Source: Limnohabitans sp. 15K
Lineage (GTDB): Bacteria; Pseudomonadota; Gammaproteobacteria; Burkholderiales; Burkholderiaceae_C
NCBI RefSeq assembly: GCF_002778285.1
Contig: NZ_NESM01000001.1
Coordinates: 638,529-702,528 of the forward strand
Direction: 5' to 3'
Length of the DNA stretch: 64,000 nt
How positions within the stretch are numbered: position 1 is the stretch's first letter; the number at the start of each line of letters is the position of its first letter. Below the pieces are notes generated by a model. The model was not told where the DNA came from and did not search any database. It saw only the letters and a program-made list of their open reading frames with translations. Both the position numbers and the translations under genes were made by a program. Of this stretch, positions 9,361 through 18,454 are shown piece after piece.

Positions 9361-11709
9361 TTACCTCTCGTGGTGGATAACTTGCCATAACGCCAATGCG
9401 GTCGCAGGCATTGGGAGTTCCTCACGCGTGAAATCCGACAAGGCATCCGCAAGAGCGTTGAACGTAGCGGCGGTTGCCGGTGTGATACCGCTTTCTCCAC
9501 CACCTTTAACGCCCAGCGGATTACCCAGGGTTGGGTCGTTGGCAAACTCGATCGAGAGTTTGGGCAGCAAGCCTGCTCTGGGCAATCGGTAGTCCATAAA
9601 GGAGCCTGCCAACACTTGTCCACTTCGTGTGTCAAGGTCATAGCCTTCGCCAAGTGCCTGACCAAAACCTTGAGCCAATCCCCCGTGAATCTGTCCCTCA
9701 ACGATGAGCGGGTTGATGGGCACCCCAACATCGTCCACTGCAGAATACCGGATCAGTTCAACTTCGCCAGTATCGGGATCAATTTCCAGTTCGCAAACTG
9801 CCGCCCCAGTTGGGTAGGCTGGCATGCGACCAAAGAACTCCGCCTCTGCTGACAGCTTTCGCTGGTTGCGATTGTCTGGTAAACCATTAATTTCGACATG
9901 TTTCGAAATTTCAGCCCATGCTATGTGACGATCTCGCCACCACCTTCGGGGAAGAACAAATGCTTCGCCATCGCGATGCAATCGATCAGGTGCAACCCGA
10001 AGTAGGTCAGCTGCAGCCAAATGCGCTTTTTTGATCAGTTGCGCCGATGCCTGCATTAGGAGCGTACCGCCCAATCGCATGGATCGATCGGAATGTGTAC
10101 CGCCACCAACTTTGACAAAAGATGTGTCGCCAGTGCGCAGCCGAATACGGTCAATTGGGACCGAGAGCTGATCTGCCACCACCTGCCCAAAAGTGGTCTC
10201 GTGTCCTTGCCCCGTCGACTGAGTTCCCGAAACGATATCGATCCGTCCTTCGCCGTCCACATGAAGTTCGATGCGTTCACGAGGTGCGCCAACCGGTGAT
10301 TCGATGTAGTTGGCTAACCCGATGCCGCGCAACCTTCCGCGCGAGGCAGAGTCGGCTCGCCTTTTTTCAAAGCCACCCCAATCTGACATCTGCAGCACAC
10401 GCTCCATATTGGCAGGGAAATTCCCTGAATCGTAGGGCAGCCCCATCGGACTGATACGTGGCAAAGAGTGATGCTGGATCAAATTGCGGCGTCGAATATC
10501 AATGCGATCCATGCCGATCTCTGCTGCCGCGATGTCCAAGACACGTTCGATGGCATGCATGCTCTCGGGCCGACCGGCACCGCGGTAAGGTCCTGTTGGG
10601 ACCGTGTTGGTCATGGCAGCAGATATCTCAAAGGCCACCTCGGGTACATCGTAAACACTGGTGGCAACTCGCGAAGCATTTGACATCGGCACGTATGAGA
10701 CAGTGTGCGCACCAACGTTACCGATCAACTGATTGTCCATGGCCAAAATTCTGCCTTCAGCATCAAACGCCATTGCAGCGCGGATGATCAAGTCTCGCCC
10801 TTGGTAATCGCTCACAAAAGCTTCGCTGCGGTCACTGGTCCATTTGACTGGACAACCAACGCGTCGCGCAGCCCACAGCACGGCAACTTGCTCCATGTTC
10901 AGTGAATAGCGCGGTCCAAAGCCACCACCAACATCCGGTGAGACCACACGCATGCGCTCGGATGGGATGCCAAAAGCATCAGCCAAGCTGGCTTGTTGGC
11001 GGACCACGCCTTGACTGCCTGAGATCAGCGTCCAGCTGTCAGTCGATGGGTCGTGGCTGCCAAGCGCAGATCGGGGCTCCATCTGGCAATTGACGATTCG
11101 ACTATTTCGGAACTCCCGTCGAACCACATGGGCAGCCCGAGCAAAAATTTCCTGCACTTTCTCTCGATTGCCCAGCTGAACATGAAAGCAAAGATTCCCA
11201 GGAAGATCCTCCCACAATTGCGGTGCATGTTCAGCGAGAGCATCATCCCCGCGCACCACAGCTGGAAGAACGTCATAGTCCACCACTATGGCCTCGGCAG
11301 CGTCTCTAGCTTGCAACTGCGTTTTGGCCACGACCATGACCAGCGCTTCACCAACATGGCGTACTTTATCCAAGGCAAGCGGGAGTTGTCTGCGCTGGTA
11401 AACAACACCAGTGGTCGACTTGGTAAAAGCCTTGGCCGTATGGTCTATTGCATCCAGTGGGTTGGGTATATGGTCGATCCCCTTAAAGCCATCTGCCAAA
11501 TAATCGCGCCCCGTAAGAACGGCAAGCACACCCGGCATTTTGGAAGCAGCGCTGATGTCAATGCTGCGCAAACCAGCGTGGGCATGTGGCGAACGCAAAA
11601 ACACGGCACAAGCTTGGCCTGGCAGGACAAAATCATCTGTGTATTGACCTCGTCCTGTCACCAGCCTAAGGTCCTCCTGCCTGGGCAATGGCTTTCCGAT
11701 AAGGGTCAA
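9361..11709 (-). CDS. Molybdopterin-binding (large) subunit of a xanthine-dehydrogenase-family hydroxylase
   Basis: Catalytic subunit of 782 residues that hydroxylates a carbon next to a ring nitrogen, an aldehyde or an aryl-CoA, depending on the subtype. It starts with TTG at 11709, supported by GGAGG 7 bases upstream; this TTG overlaps the stop of the preceding subunit as TTGA. Motifs: GGGFGPRYSLNMEQ (cofactor loop), GPYRGAGRPE (substrate loop) and KGGGESGITPA near the C-terminus with the conserved Glu. The loop lacks the Cys-containing AYxCSFR of aerobic CO dehydrogenase, so this is not a CO oxidiser. The substrate is not readable. It forms a three-gene complex with the next two genes upstream. 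Confidence 0.9.
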   Translation of the reverse strand: MTLIGKPLPRQEDLRLVTGRGQYTDDFVLPGQACAVFLRSPHAHAGLRSIDISAASKMPGVLAVLTGRDYLADGFKGIDHIPNPLDAIDHTAKAFTKSTTGVVYQRRQLPLALDKVRHVGEALVMVVAKTQLQARDAAEAIVVDYDVLPAVVRGDDALAEHAPQLWEDLPGNLCFHVQLGNREKVQEIFARAAHVVRREFRNSRIVNCQMEPRSALGSHDPSTDSWTLISGSQGVVRQQASLADAFGIPSERMRVVSPDVGGGFGPRYSLNMEQVAVLWAARRVGCPVKWTSDRSEAFVSDYQGRDLIIRAAMAFDAEGRILAMDNQLIGNVGAHTVSYVPMSNASRVATSVYDVPEVAFEISAAMTNTVPTGPYRGAGRPESMHAIERVLDIAAAEIGMDRIDIRRRNLIQHHSLPRISPMGLPYDSGNFPANMERVLQMSDWGGFEKRRADSASRGRLRGIGLANYIESPVGAPRERIELHVDGEGRIDIVSGTQSTGQGHETTFGQVVADQLSVPIDRIRLRTGDTSFVKVGGGTHSDRSMRLGGTLLMQASAQLIKKAHLAAADLLRVAPDRLHRDGEAFVLPRRWWRDRHIAWAEISKHVEINGLPDNRNQRKLSAEAEFFGRMPAYPTGAAVCELEIDPDTGEVELIRYSAVDDVGVPINPLIVEGQIHGGLAQGFGQALGEGYDLDTRSGQVLAGSFMDYRLPRAGLLPKLSIEFANDPTLGNPLGVKGGGESGITPATAATFNALADALSDFTREELPMPATALALWQVIHHER

Positions 11710-12704
11710 AATTTGGCCTCCGATTTGTCCATTTCACGGGCAGCCTGATGCACCGCTTCAATGATATTGACGTAGCCTGTACAACGGCAAAGGTTGCCCT
11801 CTATGGCTTGATGAATGCTTTCATCTGTTACTTGCCGGTTGGAGCGAAGCAAGTCGTCGGCAGCCATGATCATGCCGGGCGTACAGAACCCACACTGCAG
11901 AGCATGACAACGGTTGAAGGCCTTCTGAAGTGGATGCAAGCTGCCAGCCTGCGCCAAGCCCTCAATGGTGACGACCTCCCCACCGCTCGCCTGAGCCGCC
12001 AATATGCTGCAAGATTTAACGGCCAAGCCGTCCAGTCGTACAGTGCAAGCTCCGCATTGGCTGGTGTCGCAACCGACATGGGTTCCAGTCAAGCGGAGTT
12101 CTTGACGCAAGAACTCAACAAGTAGCATGCGGGAGTCAACGCAGCGCTGGACAGTCTTGCCATTGACGGTCAGTGAAACGTCGAAAAAGCTGTCCTTGCC
12201 TTTAGCTTCATTCGTTCCAATTTCTTCAGAAGCCACATCTTGTCGTTTAAAGGACATCTCCATTGGCTGACTCAGGACCTGATTGAATCTTTCAAAGAAC
12301 TGGTCGGCCATCTTTTGTGCGACACCACTGACCAAGCGTGAACCGATTTGCGCCAGCTTGCCGCCGACACTGGCCTCCAACACATAGTCAAGTCGGGTGT
12401 GTGTTCCTTCGTCCTGCAGCGATACCTTGGCCTCCATTTGACCGAAGCCTGCAATCCCCCCTTGCCCCTCGCCAGACAAGCGATAGCCCAGCAGCGGCTG
12501 GCGTTCATGCAAGGATATGCGGCCCATAAAACGGGCGTTGACGGGTCCTACTGAGACCAACACCAGAGCTTGCCACTGGCCGTCGCCAGTCTCCTCGAAT
12601 TTTTCACATCCTGCGATGCATTGCTGCAAGACCTCTGGGTTATTCAGAGCGACCCAGACAGCGGTCCGGGTCGCATCGATGGTTTGGCTTCCTTTGAAAT
12701 GCAT
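11706..12704 (-). CDS. Fused CoxG-like (SRPBCC) domain and CoxS-like 2Fe-2S subunit
   Basis: 332 residues with two parts. Residues 1-150 are a CoxG/SRPBCC domain (starts [20 protein letters not shown], hydrophobic-cavity fold), which in CO-dehydrogenase operons is a separate protein needed for membrane anchoring of the enzyme. After a charged linker (about 151-172), residues 173-332 are a complete iron-sulfur subunit, with Cys212, 217, 220 and 232 for the N-terminal 2Fe-2S cluster and Cys271, 274, 306 and 308 for the second. There is no internal stop or good internal start, so this appears to be a true single polypeptide. It lies 11 bases after the FAD subunit and overlaps the Mo subunit by TTGA. 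Confidence 0.9.
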   Translation of the reverse strand: MHFKGSQTIDATRTAVWVALNNPEVLQQCIAGCEKFEETGDGQWQALVLVSVGPVNARFMGRISLHERQPLLGYRLSGEGQGGIAGFGQMEAKVSLQDEGTHTRLDYVLEASVGGKLAQIGSRLVSGVAQKMADQFFERFNQVLSQPMEMSFKRQDVASEEIGTNEAKGKDSFFDVSLTVNGKTVQRCVDSRMLLVEFLRQELRLTGTHVGCDTSQCGACTVRLDGLAVKSCSILAAQASGGEVVTIEGLAQAGSLHPLQKAFNRCHALQCGFCTPGMIMAADDLLRSNRQVTDESIHQAIEGNLCRCTGYVNIIEAVHQAAREMDKSEAKF

Positions 12705-12715
12705 GCTGATTTTCC

Positions 12716-13540
12716 TCAGTGTCCGGCAGGTTCCGACACATCAGCCAGTTGCACAATGGCACGGCGAAGCAATACGCCGGCTAAATGGGCACGGTATGCG
12801 GCTGTGGCGCCCAGATCGTCATTCAAATGATATGACTCCAAACTGAGTCCTTCAAAATTGGAGGATGACCAGTCTTCAGGGGCCACGAGCCTGGCCTCAG
12901 CAGCAGTCCATCGCATGACACAAGGTGCAGCGCCCGTTAACGCGATGCGCGCACCGGCGGACGTGTCAGCAAGGAACACCCCCACGACTGCGTAACCGGA
13001 GGCCGGATGACGGTGTTTGAGGTAAACGGCACGGTGCGGCTGTGAAAACTGCACCGCAACAATGATCTCATCGGGTGCCAGCGCGGTGGAGAACATGCCC
13101 GTAAAGAAGTCATCTGCTGGAATTTCACGACGATCGGTGATGATGGTTGCATTCAACCCCAGTATGGCACCCGGGTAGTCTGCGGCTGGATCATTGTTGG
13201 CGATTGATCCGCCAATAGTTCCACGGTGACGTATTTGTGCATCGCCGATCAGGCTGGCAAGTGTGGCCAATGCTGGGATCACTTTTCGCACAAGAGGCGA
13301 TTCTGCAACGACAGCATGCGATGTCGCCGCACCAATACGCAACACTCCGCTCTCGAATGCGATACCGTGAAGCGCAGAAATACGCATTAAGTCAACCAAA
13401 TGTGATGGGCTGGCCAATCTTTGCTTGAGCGTCGGGATCAGCGTCATGCCTCCCGCCAATGGCATAGCCTCAGGGTTTGCGCCCAACAAGGCAACCGCTT
13501 CGGCAACGCTTTGAGCTCGAAAATAGGTGACTGGATACAT
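12716..13540 (-). CDS. FAD-binding (medium) subunit of the molybdenum hydroxylase
   Basis: CoxM-type subunit of 274 residues that takes electrons from the 2Fe-2S clusters to FAD. Motifs: LAGGMTLIPTLK (about 28-39, first FAD loop) and RHRGTIGGSIANNDPAADYP (about 104-123, second FAD loop). It starts at the ATG at 13540, in the form MYPVTYFRAQSVAEAVALL, a normal beginning for the family. It is the first subunit gene of the M-(G/S)-L set and follows the alpha/beta-hydrolase gene by 23 bases, so it is almost certainly in one operon with its neighbours. Confidence 0.92.
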   Translation of the reverse strand: MYPVTYFRAQSVAEAVALLGANPEAMPLAGGMTLIPTLKQRLASPSHLVDLMRISALHGIAFESGVLRIGAATSHAVVAESPLVRKVIPALATLASLIGDAQIRHRGTIGGSIANNDPAADYPGAILGLNATIITDRREIPADDFFTGMFSTALAPDEIIVAVQFSQPHRAVYLKHRHPASGYAVVGVFLADTSAGARIALTGAAPCVMRWTAAEARLVAPEDWSSSNFEGLSLESYHLNDDLGATAAYRAHLAGVLLRRAIVQLADVSEPAGH

Positions 13541-13563
13541 GGGGTTGGACTAAATGATGATGG

Positions 13564-14325
13564 TCAAGGCTTAACTTCAGTCAGCCAGCGTTCCACCGCG
13601 CTGCCGACTGCGACGGGGGCCTCCTGCATCAGATAGTGTCCTGCGCCAAGAACTCCCTCAACGCTGGCATGCGGGTGATGTACCAGCCAATTCGCTTCAA
13701 CCGAAACCGTATTGATGCTGGGGTCGTACTGGCCCACGATCACCCGGGTGGGTATGGCAAGGGAGCGAGCCTGTTCCGCAAAGTCGGCTTGACCCCATTG
13801 CAACAAGTAAGCATGCATGGCCTGAGGCAGGTGCGCGTTGCCCGCAGCACTTGCTACGGCAGCACACCAAGTAGGTGAAAGGCGCTTACCTGTTGACAGG
13901 TCAACAATAGTTTGGCGTGCGCGTTCATCAGTCACTGCCTGCACAAAAAGCTTCAGACGATCGCCCGAAAGGCTTGAACCAGCTGCAGAAACAGGCGCTA
14001 ACCCAAGCAAACTGTCCACGCGCTCGGGTGCTTTGAGAGCGACGCGTTGCATGGCCATTCCGCCCATAGAGTGTCCAATCAGCGCAAAGTGATCCCAGCC
14101 CATCTGATCACCAAGGGCCAATACATCTTGCGCTGCCTCTTCAAAGTTATAGGCCCCTAGGATCTCTCTTCTGGTGCCATAACCTCGGTAGTCAAATACA
14201 GCTATTTCGCAAGCCCTTGGATCTATCACCTCCAACATGCTCTGCCAGCTTGCTGCACAGCCAAGCCAGCCATTCATCACAATGGCTTTACGAGGGCCGT
14301 TTCCGTATCGCAAAGCAGGGCTCAT
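13564..14325 (-). CDS. Alpha/beta-hydrolase
   Basis: 253 residues. The nucleophile elbow is GHSMGG with Ser86; the probable acid is Asp201 in GQYDPSI and the base His230 in GAGHYLM, completing the triad. An N-terminal GWLGCAASW holds the oxyanion region. Such enzymes in aromatic pathways open lactones, deformylate or deacylate ring-cleavage products, or hydrolyse C-C bonds. The position between a ring hydroxylase and the molybdenum hydroxylase suggests action on a pathway intermediate. I considered an N-formylmaleamate deformylase-like role because of the neighbouring monooxygenase, but no ring-cleavage dioxygenase or amidase is present to support it. Confidence 0.85.
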   Translation of the reverse strand: MSPALRYGNGPRKAIVMNGWLGCAASWQSMLEVIDPRACEIAVFDYRGYGTRREILGAYNFEEAAQDVLALGDQMGWDHFALIGHSMGGMAMQRVALKAPERVDSLLGLAPVSAAGSSLSGDRLKLFVQAVTDERARQTIVDLSTGKRLSPTWCAAVASAAGNAHLPQAMHAYLLQWGQADFAEQARSLAIPTRVIVGQYDPSINTVSVEANWLVHHPHASVEGVLGAGHYLMQEAPVAVGSAVERWLTEVKP

Positions 14326-14403
14326 GTCTCAGCCCTAAGGTGATTGGCGGAATTTGATTTATTCATAAAAAGGCCCGTTTTAAGAAAATTGATGAGGCCT
14401 ACA

Positions 14404-15591
14404 TCAGACTGGGACAGTCTCAGCGTTGTACGAGAAAAGCCAGTCATAACGCTCCTTGACACGCGCTTCACTCCACTCTTGGTCAACATACTTTGCTGCA
14501 CCTTCTGAATGGGCGAGTTGTGGGTTGTGAAAGCGCGCCGCGTTGGCAGCGGAACCTTGCACGATGCGGGTGGTGCGCTCCATGCGGGCGCGCTCGTAGC
14601 GCACCAATGCGTTCGTCGGATCGCCTGACGAAGCTTCAAGGCATCGCGCCAAGATAAAACCGTCTTCCATCGCCATCACCGCACCCTGCGCCAAAAAAGG
14701 CAGCGTCGGGTGACAAGCATCTCCCAACAGGGTGACGCGGCCGTAGCTCCACCGCGGCATGGGCTCACGAACCATGAGCGCCCATCGAAATGGCGTGTCC
14801 AGCGACCGTATCAAGGTCTGAACATCGTCGTGCCAACCCGCAAAATCTTGCAGACAGGCATCGATGCTGCCCTTTTCCGTCCATGACTCCACCTCCCAAC
14901 CCTGCTGTTCAACAACCCCGACAAAGTTGACTAATTCGCCGCAGCGCAAAGGGTAATTGATGACGTGCGCCCCCGGTCCCACCCAGTTGAAACCATACGG
15001 TTGACGCAAATGTTCAGGCAACGTCTTCGCCTCGATGACGCCGCGCCAAGCAATAATTCCTGAGAAGCTTGGACGATCATCCCCGACCAAGCACTTTCGT
15101 ACTTGGGAATGCACACCATCTGAACCCACGACCACATCAGCGATTGCAATTTCACGGCCCTCGCTCATGATGGCGACCTCATCGCCACGATTTTCCAAAC
15201 CGTCGATACGGACACCGGTGGTGATGGCATTCGCCTTAAGTGCAGTCACTGCTTGAATGAGAACTTGATGCAGGTCACCACGATGAACCGTTAAATATGG
15301 GAAGCCGTAATGCTCTCGAGCAGATGCACCCAAATCGAAAAGGTTCCACGCCTGGCCACTGTTCCACAAACGAACCTTTTTGCCCTGTGGTTCAGATGCA
15401 ACCCTCGCCATGGCATTGGTCAGACCCAATGCGGCCAAAATACGATTGCCATTGGGACTGATTTGGAGCCCAGCTCCTAACCCTACAAGAACTTTTGCCT
15501 GCTCAATGACCTGAACATCAAAACCTTTCTTGAGCAAGGCCAGTGCGGCAACTAAGCCACCAATGCCAGCACCGACCACGACAACTTTCAT
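14404..15591 (-). CDS. FAD-dependent aromatic-ring monooxygenase (salicylate/6-hydroxynicotinate hydroxylase family)
   Basis: 395 residues. Single-component flavoprotein hydroxylase: GAGIGGLVAALALL (7-20, ADP-binding Rossmann motif), VVVGSDGVHSQVR (the DG motif contacting FAD and NAD(P)H) and GDACHPTLPFLAQGA (ribityl-binding motif). Members hydroxylate, often with decarboxylation, phenolic or hydroxypyridine carboxylates using NADH. It is the first enzyme gene after the LysR regulator on the same strand, and the ATG at 15591 is the only start placing the Rossmann motif correctly. A second enzyme of this family lies at 17169-18356. The substrate is not assignable. Confidence 0.9.
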   Translation of the reverse strand: MKVVVVGAGIGGLVAALALLKKGFDVQVIEQAKVLVGLGAGLQISPNGNRILAALGLTNAMARVASEPQGKKVRLWNSGQAWNLFDLGASAREHYGFPYLTVHRGDLHQVLIQAVTALKANAITTGVRIDGLENRGDEVAIMSEGREIAIADVVVGSDGVHSQVRKCLVGDDRPSFSGIIAWRGVIEAKTLPEHLRQPYGFNWVGPGAHVINYPLRCGELVNFVGVVEQQGWEVESWTEKGSIDACLQDFAGWHDDVQTLIRSLDTPFRWALMVREPMPRWSYGRVTLLGDACHPTLPFLAQGAVMAMEDGFILARCLEASSGDPTNALVRYERARMERTTRIVQGSAANAARFHNPQLAHSEGAAKYVDQEWSEARVKERYDWLFSYNAETVPV

Positions 15592-15807
15592 ATGTATCTC
15601 TCTGAATGACAGCTCATTGAGGGCGTCGACTCAATGGCTCTGCATGTACTGCGATGGCGTTTCTTACAGTAAAACAACCCCAACGAAGAACTGTAGTTGC
15701 CAAGCCTTTAAAAGGAAAGCACAAATATTCTTTCAGTTAATCGCTTTGGCTTATAAATGGGTTTTGCAGTGGTATCAGATCAAGCAGCGCGAATACTGCC
15801 GCCTAAT
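15592..15807 (-). promoter_or_regulatory. Spacer between lysR and the monooxygenase operon, likely regulated promoter
   Basis: A 216-bp non-coding, A/T-rich gap separates the regulator from the monooxygenase that heads the catabolic genes. The size and composition fit the operon promoter and LysR site. I could not pick out a convincing -35/-10 pair or a single T-N11-A palindrome, so only the region is reported. Confidence 0.4.
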
Positions 15808-16701
15808 TCAACTGCAGTGCAAGCTTGGTATCAACAATTCCGTGATGGCGTCTACCGCTGCACTGGCATCTTTGCCTGACTTCATGATTCGAAAGTAATT
15901 GATGCTAACGGGGGGGAATACGCTGGCTGTCCGCACCTTATAGCGCTGGCAAGCAGTCTGCGCAAATGAGGGAAAGACAGCAACGCCAAATCCTTTTTCA
16001 ACCATACCCAGGGCTGTATCGAGCTGATTGACCACCATTCTGGATCGGATGTCTGTTCCAGTTTTCTTGGCCATGCCGTTCACGAGTTTTTGGATAGGAC
16101 TTTTGTCTGATAATGCAATCAGTGGATATTCGAAAACCTGCCGCCAAGAGATGCTCTCTTGGATATCGGAAAACTGGTCGGTGTAAACCAACATGAGCGT
16201 GGCTGGCACGATTTGCAAATGGCTGATGCCTGAAATTTTCTGTTCAAAGGCACCAAAAGCTGCATCGACTTCATCCAATTCAACGAACTGCTGAAGCTCC
16301 TTGGGCCCCGCGTCGACCACCTCCACCTGCACTGAAGGAAATTGACGTTGGAATTCATCGAGTACTTCTGGCACGACGTTAGAGGCCAGCATCGGGGTGA
16401 ACCCCAGACGAAGCCTGGAGATACCATATTGCCCGAAGTGCTGTAACTGATGTGTTGCTGCCTCCAAATTGTCAACCACCGTGGTTGCAACGGGCAAAAA
16501 CTCTCGTCCTGCGGGGGTCAGTTCAACACTGCGCGTTGTACGCTCAAACAACCTGCAGCTGAGCTGGCCCTCTAGCTCACGAATACTCGAACTCAGTGCG
16601 GCCTGGCTGATATGCAACTTTTGAGCTGCCTTGGTGAAATTACAGGTTTCAGCAACACCAATGAACGCTTTGAGTTGACGAAGGTTCAAATTCAAGTTCA
16701 T
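15808..16701 (-). CDS. LysR-family transcriptional regulator
   Basis: 297 residues. The N-terminal winged helix-turn-helix (residues 8-65) reads LRQLKAFIGVAETCNFTKAA, then ISQAALSSSIRELEGQL, typical of LysR proteins. The rest is the periplasmic-binding-protein-like effector domain. It lies upstream of, and on the same strand as, the monooxygenase/molybdenum-hydroxylase/UbiD genes, and is the obvious candidate for their substrate-responsive activator. The co-directional arrangement is less usual than the divergent one. Effector unknown. Confidence 0.93.
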   Translation of the reverse strand: MNLNLNLRQLKAFIGVAETCNFTKAAQKLHISQAALSSSIRELEGQLSCRLFERTTRSVELTPAGREFLPVATTVVDNLEAATHQLQHFGQYGISRLRLGFTPMLASNVVPEVLDEFQRQFPSVQVEVVDAGPKELQQFVELDEVDAAFGAFEQKISGISHLQIVPATLMLVYTDQFSDIQESISWRQVFEYPLIALSDKSPIQKLVNGMAKKTGTDIRSRMVVNQLDTALGMVEKGFGVAVFPSFAQTACQRYKVRTASVFPPVSINYFRIMKSGKDASAAVDAITELLIPSLHCS

Positions 16702-17168
16702 TGATTATTTTTTCCAAGTACAGCCAAAAATTATACTGATCAAGAATTTGAATGGCGTGACGAAAAACTCAAGCCCAAAAGCATCATGCTCTAAGAGATC
16801 TCTTCAAAAGTCCCGCCCCAGTTTGCATGGTTCAGTGCACCCCTCAGCGACCGCCATCCCTTTGCTTGTGACTTACCAGTTGATCCGCTGATCAGATTCA
16901 AAGTCTGTTGCCGCTTGGCACCACTCGTCCTAATACGGCAGGGTGCCAGAGCCACAATCACTTGCGCATTAGTCTCATCTCACCGTAATGTCTCTCTTGC
17001 CTGCGCAACGCGCAGTTGTTCAGGCAAAGTGCTATCGCTGAGGCGGCAGGCACTGAGGTTGAACGGTGTGTGGATGACAAATTCCCCTTAAGTGTTGAAC
17101 CGGTGGCGCCCAGTGCAGACCCAAAAACTGCGCAGGCGAATGCACAGGCAATGGTGAGTCAAAAAGCA
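16702..17168. other. Non-coding gap upstream of lysR
   Basis: 467 bases without a recognisable gene. On the minus strand a perfect TATAAT (16730-16735) lies 28 bases before the lysR ATG, a probable -10 element, though no good -35 is placed. A 12-base palindrome AAGAGATCTCTT is at 16793-16804. An imperfect hairpin with 13-base arms (two mismatches) and loop GCGCA is at 16997-17027, with no T-run. Nothing else was identified; the right part may be decayed coding sequence. Confidence 0.4.
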
Positions 17169-18356
17169 CTAAAAGCCTTGACCATAAAGCCAAGGGACGT
17201 CCATGAGCTGCGGCCCCAAGAGCCGCATAGAGAGGTTGCGCCCCAGCGCCAGAGCGCCTTGGGCGTGAAAGATGCGGCCATTTCGAATGGCACGCGCTTG
17301 CACTCGGGCGTTGCGCGACCAGCGTTGCGCGGCATAGGCTTGCAGTTGAGCGCTGACCGATGCGTCGGCTGCGCTCAGACACTGTGCTAAGACCTGTGCA
17401 TCTTCAATGGCCATGCCCGCACCCTGCGCCAGATAAGGCCGCATGGGATGTGACGCGTCGCCCAGCAAAGCCACGCGCCCCTGAGCCATCTGGCTGGCGG
17501 AACTCAAGGGTGCGCGGTCGTGTACTGCCCACTGCCGCCAAGCCGGAACCGATGCCAAGCGTTCGTGCAAATCAGGGCCCACTGCACCCATGGCTTTCAT
17601 GAGGGCTTGAGTGTGCCCGGCGTGGTCCCAGTCTTGGGCCTGGTCCGGCTGGGCGCCGTGCACGATGGCCACCACATTGAGCCATTGCCCGCTGCGAACC
17701 GGGTAATGCACCACATGCAGGCGTGGCCCCATCCAGACGGTGACTTGGTCGCTCCGCAAGTGCGCTGGCAACTCGGCTTGCGATACCAACGCTCGGTAAG
17801 CCAAGTGGCCAGTAAAACGCGGAGGCTCATCGTCCAACAGCTGTTGGCGAACCGCACTCCACACACCATCGGCCCCAATCAAGGCGCTGGCCTTCAACGC
17901 TTGCCCGCCCTCGGTGCGAGCCTCCAGCACGTCTTGGGTTTCACGCCAATCCACCAAGGTCTGACCCATCAGGATGTCGACACCCCTGCCTTGGGCGGCA
18001 CGGTGCAACAAACCATGCAAATCGGCCCGGTGCAGGGTGGCATAGGGAGCGCCATAAAGGGCTTGCGCCCGATCGCCCAAGGGCAAGGTGCCCAACACTT
18101 GGCCAGTTTGGGCATCTCGGGCTTGCAATTTTTTGGGGAAAGCCGCCACCTGCGCCAGCGCCGCCCCAAGGCCCAAAGCTTGCAAAATGCGTGTCACATT
18201 CGGGCCGATCTGGATGCCTGCACCCACTTCTGCGAACTGTGCTGTCCGCTCCAACAACTGTACCGGGATATCTCGCTGAGCACATGCCAACGCAGCGGCC
18301 AGGCCGCCAATGCCGCCGCCCGCGATCAACACCTGTTTGTGCTCATGTCTGGTCAT
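17169..18356 (-). CDS. FAD-dependent aromatic-ring monooxygenase, second copy of the family
   Basis: 395 residues from the ATG at 18356 (MTRHEHKQVLIAGGGIGG); a start 75 bases upstream is open but would add a non-conserved leader. Motifs: GGGIGGLAAALACA (Rossmann), ALIGADGVWSAVR (DG motif) and GDASHPMRPYLAQGA (FAD ribityl motif). It belongs to the salicylate/3-hydroxybenzoate hydroxylase group. It is clearly related to, but not a recent duplicate of, the enzyme at 14404-15591. It follows the metallo-beta-lactamase-fold gene by 98 bases on the same strand and may be transcribed with it. The substrate is unknown; a hydroxybenzoate is the usual kind. Confidence 0.88.
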   Translation of the reverse strand: MTRHEHKQVLIAGGGIGGLAAALACAQRDIPVQLLERTAQFAEVGAGIQIGPNVTRILQALGLGAALAQVAAFPKKLQARDAQTGQVLGTLPLGDRAQALYGAPYATLHRADLHGLLHRAAQGRGVDILMGQTLVDWRETQDVLEARTEGGQALKASALIGADGVWSAVRQQLLDDEPPRFTGHLAYRALVSQAELPAHLRSDQVTVWMGPRLHVVHYPVRSGQWLNVVAIVHGAQPDQAQDWDHAGHTQALMKAMGAVGPDLHERLASVPAWRQWAVHDRAPLSSASQMAQGRVALLGDASHPMRPYLAQGAGMAIEDAQVLAQCLSAADASVSAQLQAYAAQRWSRNARVQARAIRNGRIFHAQGALALGRNLSMRLLGPQLMDVPWLYGQGF

Positions 18357-18454
18357 CTGCCCATTGTGCCTTCCGAAAGCTGGAATCGATGGCCCCGTAA
18401 AAACGGCACCCGAAGGTGCCGTTTGATCCAAGCGGTATCAGCCTATTGGCGATA

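Noticed and set aside
9361-13540. Aerobic carbon-monoxide dehydrogenase (coxMSL)
   Set aside because: The gene order and subunits resemble cox genes, but the Mo subunit lacks the Cys-containing AYxCSFR loop that defines CO dehydrogenase; it has GPYRGAGRPE instead.
13564-15591. Nicotinate pathway genes (NicC/NicD-like monooxygenase and deformylase)
   Set aside because: The pair is suggestive, but no 2,5-dihydroxypyridine dioxygenase or maleamate amidase is present and UbiD has no place in that pathway. Only general family names are given.
17016-17390. 124-codon plus-strand frame in the gap after the second monooxygenase
   Set aside because: It overlaps the 3' part of the monooxygenase antisense, has no motif and no good start signal.
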